Positions 9,731-19,905 of a DNA stretch of 64,000 bases are shown here, piece after piece. Position 1 is the stretch's first letter, and every line of letters starts with the position of its first letter. The notes under the pieces are model-generated. The model was given only the letters and a program-made list of their open reading frames with translations, was not told where the DNA came from and searched no databases. Both the position numbers and the translations under genes were made by a program. The stretch is from Panulirus ornatus (lineage: Eukaryota > Arthropoda > Malacostraca > Decapoda > Palinuridae), in NCBI RefSeq assembly GCF_036320965.1, contig NC_092232.1, positions 56,703,564 through 56,767,563 of the forward strand. Reading direction: 5' to 3'.

Positions 9731-10261
9731 ATGTGGCGGGGAGGGCCACATCCACCAACCACGAAGCGAGCCCCACCACGAAGTATCCTGGCTGCATCCA
9801 CGTACGAGAACCACCGCGGGATTGCCGTCATCCAGTACTCCTGCTATGCCTCCTACAAGAAGGCACTTCTTGCCAACGTGACACCACTTTCCGTCAACGG
9901 TCGCTGTGCAAAAGTGAAACCTCACCGTCCCACTGATGCTGACCAAGTGACCTCGTCCACTCAAGTGGCACTGCAGCCCACACTCCCTACCAGACCCACC
10001 ATCCATGAGGAAATGCAGCCCACCCCACTTGTCAGGCCCACCTTCAGGGAGACATGGCAGGTCTCAAGACCTGTCAGGCCCACCATTCAAGACCGACTTG
10101 GTCCACCAACACATGTCAGGTCTAGCGTTCTAGACCGAGTGGGACCAATAACACATGACATGTCCTACGTTACAGACCGACTGCACTCCGCACCACGTAC
10201 GGGCGTTAAAAGGCGTGTCGAGATGACTCACGCTCCCCGTGCCAAAAGATTCAGTTGGTGA
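9731..10261 (+). CDS. Pro/Thr/Arg-rich repeat ORF, 176 aa (right-arm copy)
   Basis: The first ATG of the open frame is at 9731 (M-W-R-G-G-P-H-P-P). The first 75 residues are basic with an AVIQYSCYASYKKAL segment that could be structured. Residues about 85-140 are Pro/Thr/Arg-rich degenerate repeats (RPTIxDRLGPPTHV), and the tail ends R-A-K-R-F-S-W. This copy keeps the C-terminus lost in the left copy but has one repeat fewer. It lies downstream of the acidic ORF in the same orientation; a stop separates the frames, so it is a separate cistron or, if spliced, a later exon. No homologue recognised. Confidence 0.42.
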   Translation: MWRGGPHPPTTKRAPPRSILAASTYENHRGIAVIQYSCYASYKKALLANVTPLSVNGRCAKVKPHRPTDADQVTSSTQVALQPTLPTRPTIHEEMQPTPLVRPTFRETWQVSRPVRPTIQDRLGPPTHVRSSVLDRVGPITHDMSYVTDRLHSAPRTGVKRRVEMTHAPRAKRFSW

Positions 10262-10439
10262 GGAACCTGAGTTCTTTCTTCCTGCTGGTGCTGCAGGAGA
10301 ACACGGCCCTAGAGTGGACACTGGAGGCGTGTTTGTGTTTGTGTTTGGGTTATCACTGAGGAACCAACACCAAGACAACTTTAGTTTCGCCCCGCCAAGG
10401 ATTACGTTAATATGGCGGAAGTCTGGCTTTCTCCCAGTA

Positions 10440-10686
10440 GTGGATGACACATAATATCTACGTGGGACGTTGAAAAACAAAGAAAGAAAAAAAATGGGAA
10501 CATTATCCCGCCAAAAAAAATACATAAATTTACGGGGATAATTTCCTTCGTCTTCAAAGAAAAAGTGAAACTCTTCCGACGCTACCGTGCCTTCCATAAA
10601 GCAACCCTCAAAGAAATCACTTTCTACACAATGCGCAAGGACTCGGTTAGCCAGTCTCCATATGACTGGGGCTATTCATCCCTCTG
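10440..10686 (+). other. Possible exon fragment ending D-W-G-Y-S-S-L
   Basis: A plus-strand frame without an ATG runs from about 10450 to the TGA near 10686. It encodes a Lys/Phe/Tyr-rich basic stretch (KEKVKLFRRYRAFHKATLK) and a C-terminus containing SPYDWGYSSL. A 155-codon minus-strand ORF (10130-10597) overlaps it. Neither is recognised and this stretch has no second copy in the window. Reported as weak coding potential only. Confidence 0.2.
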
Positions 10687-10727
10687 ATTGATTCATTTTT
10701 CAAGATTAAGGAAAGTTATAATAAAAA

Positions 10728-11696
10728 TATTGTATTGAGTTTCTCCGTTGGCGTCAGGGTAAACACCCATCCCCCCCGAAGCTTGGTTACCTTTCCGTGG
10801 TGGGGGGGACTTCATGGATTGGGCTGTAGCAACCATCGTTGGTTGCTTCGGTTCAATCCATGAACGAAAAACCAAGCATCTTTAGCGTAATTGTCGTATA
10901 AATTCACTTGGTGTCAAAACTGACGCGAAAGTGGTTGTCTCAATTTTGTCAGAAATGTTTGTGCGTTTCGGCCTGATGGCGGGAGTCGGTTTGGCGCTGT
11001 GGTCATGAGGGAATACGAGGAAGATTGGCAACCGTCCCAGAAGTAGCTACAGTGAGGCCCAGCAGCTGTCCCTAATACTGTGGAAGGCACTCATGTAAGG
11101 TGTGCAGTGAGGTGCAGCAGTAACAAGGGAAACGGACAACCAAAACAGCAATCTTGATCATCAGGAGGCTATCCAATGCTCAGAGTAGATAAGGACGATT
11201 ATTGTATGGCTTCGTTCAGAGGATGAAAATCTTAGCCGTGAAAATCAACAAGTAAAATAACTAGTAGTTAGTGGTAGTGAAGTGGAATTACCGCATTTCT
11301 GTGGTCTTAATAGTAAAACGAAACTTTTCGTTTTCTCTGTCAATCTAGAGGTGTTGTAGACCACCATCCTTAAGGTTGTAAGGTAATGGTAACTACAAGG
11401 TTATGACCTCAGCAAATTTGTGATGGAAAGTGCAGGAAATGTGGTAATGTATATAATATAAATTATATAGTTGCATAATAAATGTGTATTAAAATTTTGT
11501 CTTCTCTGTTCCCGTTCATTAATTCAAATACAGGTAAGTTTTCTCTCTAACGAGGTGGGATAAGCTACGTGCACTCGGCTTGTAAATGTGGTGACTTTCC
11601 CTTCATTACCACAATGTTGTGCTGAACTGAAGATGTAGAATTCCGTAGACGAAACTAAGATAGGAAATCAGTCTACATCAAAAATTGAAGGCGCCG

Positions 11697-11776
<80 letters not shown>

Positions 11777-11850
11777 ACTACTTTAATCATTATCACGTGA
11801 GTCTTTTGAGGAAGGATTTGTACACTCGCGTTGCCCCGTCTCTTATCCTT
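10728..11850. repeat. 1.1 kb direct repeat, copy 2
   Basis: Same orientation as 6113-7238 with scattered substitutions, keeping the CAG|GTAAGT site (about 11533) and the (TG)n tract. Continues past the point where copy 1 is cut by the N gap. Confidence 0.85.
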
Positions 11851-11938
11851 GTAAGTGTAAAATATGTTTTCACTCCTGTGTGCACTCACACACACACACA
11901 CACACACACAGACACACACACACACACACACACACACA
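11697..11938. repeat. (TG)n and (CA)n microsatellites
   Basis: (TG)n at about 11697-11775 and (CA)n at about 11886-11938, separated by 110 bp of unique sequence. Confidence 0.95.
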
Positions 11939-12091
11939 TAACCTATGATATTATCTAGTATTCTCTTCAGAATGATATCTTACACCTTGATTATAAAAGA
12001 CAAAGAAAAATTTATAAAAACATATACATATATTTACACACGTGTAGATATATGTTATGTATTGAAATGTGGCGGAAAAATTCCTTATATA

Positions 12092-12486
12092 TTAACAAAC
12101 GTGATTGAGGACTTAAAGAATCTGGTACAAACATAATGGTTATTGTGATAAATGATTTATTTATGGTAAATATGTATTGTGTTGCATTATAATGGTTGTT
12201 CAGAACCAAGGTTCTTAAACCTGAATCAGTGAAATACTATCAGAAATAGAAAACCTGTTAAACATAAACATTTATATTGATTAACCACAGAATATATTTT
12301 CCTCTTGGTATGTAAAAGAAAATACAGTACAGGGAGCTAGTTTGAGGAAGAGTATTTCATATTCTAACAAAATATTTACCTGTAATAGCGTCCCTTATCT
12401 TTCGTCATCATTTCTTATGTTTACTATCAAGAAATGTCTTTTATGTAACATAAAAATTCTGTCTAGGTATTTGATTAATGTTGTCC
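12092..12486 (+). repeat. 0.9 kb interspersed repeat family, partial copy a
   Basis: From ATATTAACAAACGTGA to TTGATTAATGTT this matches 19009-19405 in the same orientation and the reverse complement of about 14910-15285. Copies differ by many substitutions, so the family is old. This copy lacks the half with coding traces. Confidence 0.75.
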
Positions 12487-12529
12487 AAGGATGAGCTACA
12501 TGCCACACGTGGTCAGATCACAGTGGTGG

Positions 12530-12546
12530 TGGTCAGGTCAGTGGGC

Positions 12547-12583
<37 letters not shown>

Positions 12584-12642
12584 TCCCTGGGTTCATGTTG
12601 GCCACAGCCACCCACCGGCCGGTGGTCAGGTCAGTGGGCGGT

Positions 12643-12690
<48 letters not shown>

Positions 12691-12735
12691 CCCCTGGGTT
12701 CATGTTGGCCACAGCCACCCACCCACCGGCCAGCC
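12530..12735. repeat. Tandem ~100-bp duplication, each unit containing (TG)n
   Basis: The block GGTCAGTGGGCGGTGTG, then (TG)n, then CCTGGGTTCATGTTGGCC and CCACCCACCGGCC occurs twice in tandem. The inner (TG)n differs in length between units. Confidence 0.85.
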
Positions 12736-13174
12736 GGGCGGTAGTTTATAACTAAGACTGGTAGTTTCACATGCCACTTGGAGTGTCCCTCACTACAGAA
12801 CTTGAGCAGCTCTTATCCTGAGGTGGAGCAGTTGATCCTCTCCACCAGGCTGGTACACTTGGTCTGCACCAGGTGGCTCCCTCCTGGTCATCCTGAGTGG
12901 TTGGTTGCTGTGTTGGATTTAATGACCACTGACTTGTGAAGGTCATTAGACCAGCCATCATTTGATCATCTGATAAAACATGAAGCAACGCCAAATATTA
13001 CATGATCCACCTAAACTATTGAGAATGATCAAGTCTGATATTGTTACGTTACGTCATCCAGTCTTGCCACTCACATGTTACGGTAATCACGACTACATAC
13101 ATAGTGTTGTTACGACTGATATTATGTATGTAGTTGATGACTTGTGGACACCAGAGGAAACCATCATTATAATG

Positions 13175-13750
13175 TCTTGTGTCACCAACATGTATCTATA
13201 AGACTTCTATAACCAGCACGATCATGAAGGTTATAACAACATTATCCTTGTGTCACCAACATGTATCTATAATGCTTCTATAACCAGCATGATCAAGAAG
13301 GTTATAACAACATTATCCTTGTGTCACCATCATGTATCTATAATACTTCTATAACCAGCATGATCAAGAAGGTTATAACAACATTACCCTTGTGTCACCA
13401 ACATGTATCTATAATACTTCTATAACCAGCATGATCAAGAAGGTTATAACAACATTATCCTTGTGTCACCAACATGTATCTATAATACTTCTATAACCAG
13501 CATGATCAAGAAGGTTATAACAACATTATCCTTGTGTCACCAACATGTATCTATAATACTTCTATAACCAGCATGATCAAGAAGGTTATAACAACATTAT
13601 CCTTGTGTCACCAACATGTATCTATAATGCTTCTATAACCAGCATGATCAAGAAGGTTATAACAACATTATCCTTGTGTCACCAACATGTATCTATAATA
13701 CTTCTATAACCAGCATGATCAAGAAGGTTATAACAACATTATCCTTGTAG
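13175..13750. repeat. 71-bp minisatellite, 8 units
   Basis: The motif ATGTATCTATAA recurs at 13191, 13261, 13332, 13403, 13474, 13545, 13616 and 13687, giving a 70-71 bp period. Units differ by only a few bases. The period is not a multiple of three and no ORF spans it. Confidence 0.95.
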
Positions 13751-13981
13751 TTGTTGGATCAGTGTAGAGCAGAGCAATACCTGGTGAACATTACTTCCTG
13801 GTTGGTGGCCGCCATAAATACCACCAGTGTTTATAAGCTCACACATCACCAGGGGTTAAGATATGGTGTTATCCCTCACTGCTCTATATAGCACCAGCCA
13901 CGGTGGCTGGGCCTCCAGCTTATACCTCACTCCTACTCTTCTATATCCCTAACTTCCTTGTGATCATCTCACTTTGAATAA

Positions 13982-14269
13982 CTAGATCTTCACATAACAG
14001 TTGTTTGTTGTTGTTGTTGTTGTTGTTGTTGTTATATGTTGTAGGTTTATGTTCTGCCACTGGACGACTCGTTCTCTGATCTTACCCAACAAGTAATTTG
14101 TTGTGTCGAGATTCGTCAGGTGTTTATCATACGGAGTCTGTAACACGTAAGTCTGTCTATCGTTCACTATACTGGATAGTAACTGGTAAAGGTTATTAAA
14201 GATATCTACACCAGAATCTGTGCCACACAACAAAACATACAAATCACGATATTTGCAACATGATAACAT
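13982..14269 (-). CDS. 95-aa minus-strand ORF ending in a poly-Thr run (uncertain)
   Basis: Starting at ATG (M-L-S-C-C-K-Y-R-D-L), the frame stays open for 95 codons with ordinary composition (VLLCGTDSGVDIFNNLYQLL, then YLLGKIRERVVQW) before a (Thr)n run encoded by a CAA/ACA trinucleotide repeat (about 14003-14032). The upstream frame is closed by TGA. On the opposite strand a CAG|GTAAGG donor-like site lies at about 14285, so a plus-strand exon is an alternative. No family recognised. Confidence 0.25.
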   Translation of the reverse strand: MLSCCKYRDLYVLLCGTDSGVDIFNNLYQLLSSIVNDRQTYVLQTPYDKHLTNLDTTNYLLGKIRERVVQWQNINLQHITTTTTTTTTNNCYVKI

Positions 14270-14419
14270 GTTTGACCATCAGCAGGTAAGGTCATCAAGC
14301 CGCACCATACATACGTCAGACAGTAACATCAGTTGTATAACAGGATGTATATATGTTGTTGGATTTAAGGGCTATCACCTAAAGGTCATGAAGCCAGAAT
14401 GTGAACCATAACCACTTAC

Positions 14420-15285
14420 GGGTGGAGTCCGGTAACACCTTTCATAGCATTATGTCTCAAACAGAATACAGTAGTCAGTTTCATATAAGTATTCTGCACT
14501 TCAACTGATTAATGCTATGATAAGGATGAAGAGAATTACAAACCATGAATACTCATTGTAAGGATCACATCAAGGATGAAACATATATAACTAGAAGTGT
14601 TGAGGAAACAAAGATGGTGAAATACCTTGACCCGCCCGGGATCACTAGCACCTGTGGCAATGGACACACCTTTGTAATGCTTGATCACTTACAACTGATC
14701 AACTTTATTACGAAAGCCTTAGGTATTGTCCCTCAGAAGAATGTTTTACAAATATCTACAGAAGACGTATCTGTGTTAGATAGACGCCATTTCTAGAATA
14801 TATCTTTACCCGGGACGTGTAACACTTGTGTGGATGGACACAACTTTGTAATGCATGATGTATTGCACGAAATGAACTTCACTAACGAATACTCATACAA
14901 CGGCTTGCTGGAGAACATTCAACAAATCTCTATACCGAATTTTTATTATAGATACAAGACATTGTTGAAAGTAAACATAAGATTTATGGTAGAAAAGGGA
15001 CGTAATAGTATATAGTTTGTTACGAAAATGAGATACTCCTGCCTTAAACTTGTTCACTTCTGTTGTTTTTCTTTTAAATCCCCAGAGAAAATATTCTGTT
15101 GTTTATGATAATATAGATTTGTTTTTATCACCTTATTTGAATTTCTTATAATCTTTACTGATTCTAGCTGAAACGCATTGGTTTAAACAACCATTAAAGT
15201 TCAACACAATATATAGTCCTTATAAACAAATAATGTATCAGAACAACATTATGTTTCATCAAATTCCTTAAGTCTTCTGTAACAT
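14420..15285 (-). repeat. 0.9 kb interspersed repeat family, copy b, with coding traces on the plus strand
   Basis: Inverted relative to copies at 12092 and 19009. The plus strand keeps two related peptide modules. One lies in the frame 14545-14796 (GNGHTFVMLDHLQLINF) and one at 14810-15015 (VDGHNFVMHDVLHEMNF), separated by an in-frame stop. The same modules are recoverable on the minus strand of 19405-19905 despite stops, so they probably descend from a protein with an internal repeat. No domain name can be given. Confidence 0.55.
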
Positions 15286-15409
15286 TTTGAAGCACATAAC
15301 ATTTTCACAAGTCTCATCTAGCGCACCACTCTCTTCACCCCAACATACTTCTTTTCTGAAAATCCCTACAGATCTTCACCATTGCCTGCAACAGATAATC
15401 TTATTATAC

Positions 15410-16685
15410 TTAGTCGCTGTCTCCAGAGTTAGAAGGTAGTTCAAGGAAACAGACGAAAGACTGGCACCAACCCACCCACATACACATAGACATACATACA
15501 CGTCCACACACGCACATATACATACCTATACATTTCAACGTAGACAAACAAATACATACACAAACATATACGTATATACCCATGTACATATCCATACCTG
15601 CTGCCTTTAACCATTCCCATCGCAACCCCGCCGTATATGAAAATGACCGCTCAAAATCTTTTTACACTTAATCCTTCCGCCTCCAATCTGGTCTCCCACT
15701 TCTCCTCATTCCTTTTAACATTGACACATATATCCTCTTTGTCAATCTTTCCTCACTCATTCTCTCCATGTGACGAAACCATTTCAATACACCCTCTTCT
15801 GTTCTCTCAACCATACTCTTTTTATTACCACACATCTCTATTACCCTTTCATTACTTAAACCACCTCACATAACATATTGTCCTCAAACATCTCATTTCC
15901 TACACATCCAACCTTCTCCGCAAAACCCTATCTATAGCCCACGCCTCGCAACCATAGAACATTGTTGGAAGCACTATTCCTTCAAACATACTCATTTTTC
16001 CTTTTCGAGATAATATTCTTTCCCTCCAGCATACACATTCTTCAACGCTCCCAGAACCTTCGCTCTCTTCCTCAACCAATGACTCGCTTCCGCTTCCATC
16101 GTTCCATCCGCTATCAAGTCCACTCACAGATATCTACAACACTTCACTTTCTTCACTTTTCTCCATTCAAACTTACCCTCCAATTAACTTGTCCCTCAAC
16201 CCCACTGAACCTAATAACCTTGCTCTTATTCACATTTACTTTTTTCTTTCACACACTTTACCAAACTCAGTCACCAGCTTCTGCAGTTTCACACCCGAAT
16301 CAGCCGCCAGCGCTGTATTATCAGTGAACAACAATTTACTCACTTCCCAAGCCCTCTCATCCACAACAGACTGCATACTAGCCCCTCTCTCCAAAACTCT
16401 TGCATTCACCTCCCTAACTACCCCATCCATAAACAAATTTAACTACCATGGCGATCCCACGCACCCCTGATGCAAACAGACATTCCCTAGGAACCAATCA
16501 CTTTCCTCTCTTCCTACTTGTGCACATGCCTTACATCCTTTGTAAAAGCTTTTAACTGCTTCTAGCAACTTGCCTTCCACAGTGGATCTGTATCCACCCT
16601 ATCCTATTCCTTCTCTAGATCCATAAATGCTACCTAAAAGTCCATCTGTATATCTAAGTGTTTCTCACATACATTCTTCAAAGCA
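15410..16685 (-). pseudogene. RTE-like LINE 3' part, decayed
   Basis: The minus strand reads a broken copy of the C-terminal half of the RTE-like protein encoded at 43937-46933. Recognisable pieces are an RT-thumb/CTD segment (MFEGIVLPTMFYGCEAWA at about 15905-16000), ADSGVKLQKLVTEFGKVC, where the RT FADD box has become FTDN, and MDGVVREVNARVLERG. The 3' UTR with CACACGCACATATACATACC and the CTGTCTCC end lies at 15410-15640. Many frameshifts and stops. The CDS is cut by an (AAT)n tract at 16690. Confidence 0.85.
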
Positions 16686-16689
16686 AGAA

Positions 16690-16780
16690 TAATAGTAATA
16701 ATGATAATAATAACGATAACAGTAATGGCAATAGTAATAGTAATGATAATGTGATAATGATAATAATGATAATAATAATG

Positions 16781-16850
<70 letters not shown>

Positions 16851-16940
16851 GATAATAATGATAATAATAATAATAATAGAGATAATGATAATGATAATAA
16901 TAATAATGACAATAATGATAATGATAATAATAATAATAAC

Positions 16941-16987
<47 letters not shown>

Positions 16988-16988
16988 T
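16690..16988. repeat. (AAT)n/(GATAAT)n microsatellite, ~300 bp
   Basis: Nearly pure AAT with GAT interruptions. Long Ile/Tyr/Leu frames across it are artefacts. Confidence 0.96.
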
Positions 16989-17039
16989 AATAACAACTTA
17001 TGCGTACATATATATTTCAGCGCATACATACACAGACAG

Positions 17040-17255
17040 CGAGACAGTGGCAGGAATACACAACAAAGGCCACATTCGTTCACACTCAGTCTCTAGCTGT
17101 CTTGTGTAATGCACCGAAACCATAGCTCCCTTTACACATCAAGGCCTCACAGACCTTTCCATGGTTTACCCCAGACGCTTCACATGCCCTGGCAATCTTT
17201 CCTCACTCATTATCTCCATATGTCCAAACCATTTCAACACACCCTTTTCTGCTGT
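17040..17255 (-). pseudogene. RTE-like LINE 3' end fragment
   Basis: CATGGTTTACCCCAGACGCT and the following CCTCACTCATTATCTCC match (complement) the 3' end of the RTE-like LINE, as at 51281-51540, with an internal deletion after CCCTGG. It ends abruptly at 17255 where unrelated sequence begins. Confidence 0.75.
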
Positions 17256-18148
17256 GGACCACTTTAACAAAGGTTACTACGTATTTACCCAATTTCGACG
17301 TCATTTGAATCAGGTAAATTGCTGGACGAAGAAGTACTATGGCAGCGGTTACCAGTGTGCGCAGGACCAAAACTGTTACTACAACGGCGCCTCCAGCCAA
17401 CAGCCTACAACAGAAAATCAAACTGAGTGCTGCAACGATGAAGAATTCCTCGATGAGGCCCCCAGGAGAGAGAGGATTCTTAATGTGTTGTTGGTAATGA
17501 TTGTGCCATAGTCTTCAAGATCACTGCTACTCTGAAGACAACTGACCATACAGAGATACTGACCTTTGTGACCATCTTTACGATGAGTACAAGAATGCCA
17601 GTGAGCATCATCTTTGCCACCTCCACGACAAGTACCACAACTATCTCATCCAAGAATATTCTATGGACTTTCTGTGTGACCTGCACAGCGTAGTCAGCCT
17701 TTCTAATGATAGGAACCATTACATCCACCACCACCATTCTCACGAGGATGATGAACACTAAGAGGAACATAGTCACCTGGAATATGAGTTCCCGCACGAT
17801 ATTCCTCACAACTCTCCGCACAAGACCTACGAGCCATCTTATTGCGCTCACTACCAGACGGTCCATCACGCTCAAGAATTCCTGTTCGAGAACGAAGCAG
17901 GTGACTACAATGACCCAGATGGTGTAAAGTGCCAGGCGAACACCCTTACGAAGACATGAGAGAAACACACACCTGCACATAGCCACAAGGTACAACAATG
18001 CCGGTGCGAAATATGGGAGGATAACCAATGACCAGGTGGATCCACTGCGCCATGGTAGCCGGTCCAGGAGCATGAGCAGCATTTCCTTAGGTTTTGTTGA
18101 TCCAATCTTTGGCAGGACACGTTGAACGTTTTTGTGCACAATGCACAT
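17256..18148 (-). CDS. Hydrophobic multi-membrane-segment ORF, 222 aa plus frameshifted extension (uncertain strand)
   Basis: The minus-strand frame 18148-17480 starts at ATG (M-C-I-V-H-K-N-V) and encodes 222 residues with at least five hydrophobic stretches (SLVILPYFAPALLYLVAM, ALYTIWVIVVTCFVL, FQVTMFLLVFIILV and others) separated by Arg-rich loops (RLVGLVRRVVRN), as in a polytopic membrane protein. A further about 90 hydrophobic codons are open in another minus frame from about 17515 to 17256, so a single frameshift or small intron would extend it. On the plus strand, in codon register, lies a His/Asp/Tyr/Glu-rich frame broken by two stops (TGA near 17540, TAA near 17758); hydrophilic codons there automatically give hydrophobic antisense ones. 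Which strand was coding cannot be decided by eye. No homologue recognised. Confidence 0.3.
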
Positions 18149-19008
18149 GATGATGGATGATCTGTTTTTGTTTTAGTGAGAGATTGTTGATGACATGTTC
18201 TCTTGATATCCGGGATAGGTAATATAGTATGGTTGTAAACTTCGTATGGTTGTAGTTATGATTTTGTATTGTCTCGAGTAGTTATGATAATACTTTTGGT
18301 AGGCATGAATATGAGCATATCAAGGATGGTTAATCCTGTTAAAATGTAGGGTAGTTATGATAACCTTGAAGACAGGAAGAGGCGTGTGTTTTGATAGGGA
18401 AGTGTAGTGTGCTATGTAGAGTAAGGTAAATATTTGATAATGATATGTGTATGGGAAAGACGTCACCATCTTTTATCACACACGATAGATCACTACTACT
18501 GTATTGTACGTAATGTACAGTAATGATAATACATAAGTTAGATTGGTGATATAATTGTATGTTATGGATGGTAAAGATGACAGTGATCAAAATTACAGTG
18601 AATTTATTCATGAAAATGATGATTATGCCACTGGCGGGGATTGGTGACTGTGTTAAGGGAATGATAACATTTCTTATTGATAAACCAAAACGCCGACATT
18701 GTTTCCCTTGATAGTATCACATGCCATCCTGTTCACTCACGGGTCAGGTTAAGAGCCATCTTCACTACACACTTTACATTACTTGAAGATGTTTTTGGCC
18801 TGCTGGCGCTTACAGGATCATATCAAGCATATCTTCACTATACCATGGCGATATTCATTATTGAAGAGAAAAATGAAATTAATCGCACAACCAAGATGCT
18901 TTCCTCATACAAGGATAATTGTTTATCTTATGTATGACATATACACATACATACTTGCTTGCCTTCATCCATCTCTGGCGCTACCCGGCCCCACAGGAAA
19001 CAGCACCG
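18149..19008. other. AT-rich stretch without recognised features
   Basis: No ORF with coding character, no long repeat and no element ends were seen. Short ORFs here look random. Confidence 0.5.
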
Positions 19009-19905
19009 ATATTAACAAACGTGACTGAGGACTTAAAGAATCTGGTAAAACATAATGGTCATTGTGATGAATGATTTGTTTATTATAATTATGTATTGTG
19101 TTGCATTATAATGATTGTTCAGAACCAAGATCTTTAAGCCTGAATCCTTAATGTTATATAAGAAATGATAAAACGTATCAAAAAATAAACATTTATGATT
19201 ATAAAGAACAGAATGCATTATCATGTGGGTATCTAAGTGAAAATGCAATATAAGGAGCTAGTTTAAGGCAGGAGTATTTCATCTTTTAACAAAATATTTA
19301 CCTCTACCTCCCTTTTCTTTCATCATCTTTTTTATGTTTACTATCATGAAATGCCTCTTATCTTACATAAAAATTCTGTATAGGTATTTGATTAATGTTC
19401 TCCAACGACGCGTTGTATAACTCTTCGTTAGTGAAGTTCATTTCGTGTAATGGATCATGCATTACAAAGCTGTGTCTATCCACACAAGTGTTACACGTCC
19501 CAGGTAAAGATATATTCTAGAGATAGTGTATATCTAACATATGTATGTGTTTTATGAATATTCATAAAAAGTTTTCCTGAGGGACAATACCCAAGACTTT
19601 CGTATTAAAGTTTTTCAGTTGTAAGTGATCAAGCATTACAAAGCTGTGTCCATTACCATAGGTGCTACTGATCCCGGGTAAAGGTATTTCACCATCTTTG
19701 TATCTTTAATCTTTCTAGTTATAGATGTTTCATCCCTGATTCCATCCTTACAATCGATGTATGTGGTTTGTGTTGCCTTTATCCTAAACATATCATTAGT
19801 CAGTTGAAGTGGAGAACATGCTTCTGACCCTAGCCACTCTACTCCGTCTTCCACATGCTATTCAAGAGGTGTTACCGGATTCCGCCGATACTATAAGTGC
19901 TTACG
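19009..19905 (+). repeat. 0.9 kb interspersed repeat family, copy c (longest)
   Basis: The first 400 bp match 12092-12486, and the whole matches 14420-15285 inverted. The minus strand keeps coding-like modules (GNGHSFVMLDHLQL, VDRHSFVMHDPLHEMNF) interrupted by TGA/TAA codons. Confidence 0.75.

Larger units (their letters stand above)
7339..10374. repeat. Right arm of the ~3 kb inverted repeat
   Basis: Reverse complement of 1-3096, carrying the same ORFs on the plus strand. 7339 abuts the gap. Homology at the other side ends at the window edge of the left arm, so the arms may be longer. Confidence 0.93.

Noticed and set aside
13175..13750. CRISPR-like regular repeats
   Set aside because: Units of 71 bp are near-identical throughout with no variable spacers; a minisatellite in a eukaryotic genome.
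17040..17255. A 116-codon plus ORF beginning M-V-Y-P-R-R-F-T
   Set aside because: Its first ~30 codons are antisense RTE-like 3' end text; only the later part belongs to the unexplained 17256-18148 segment.
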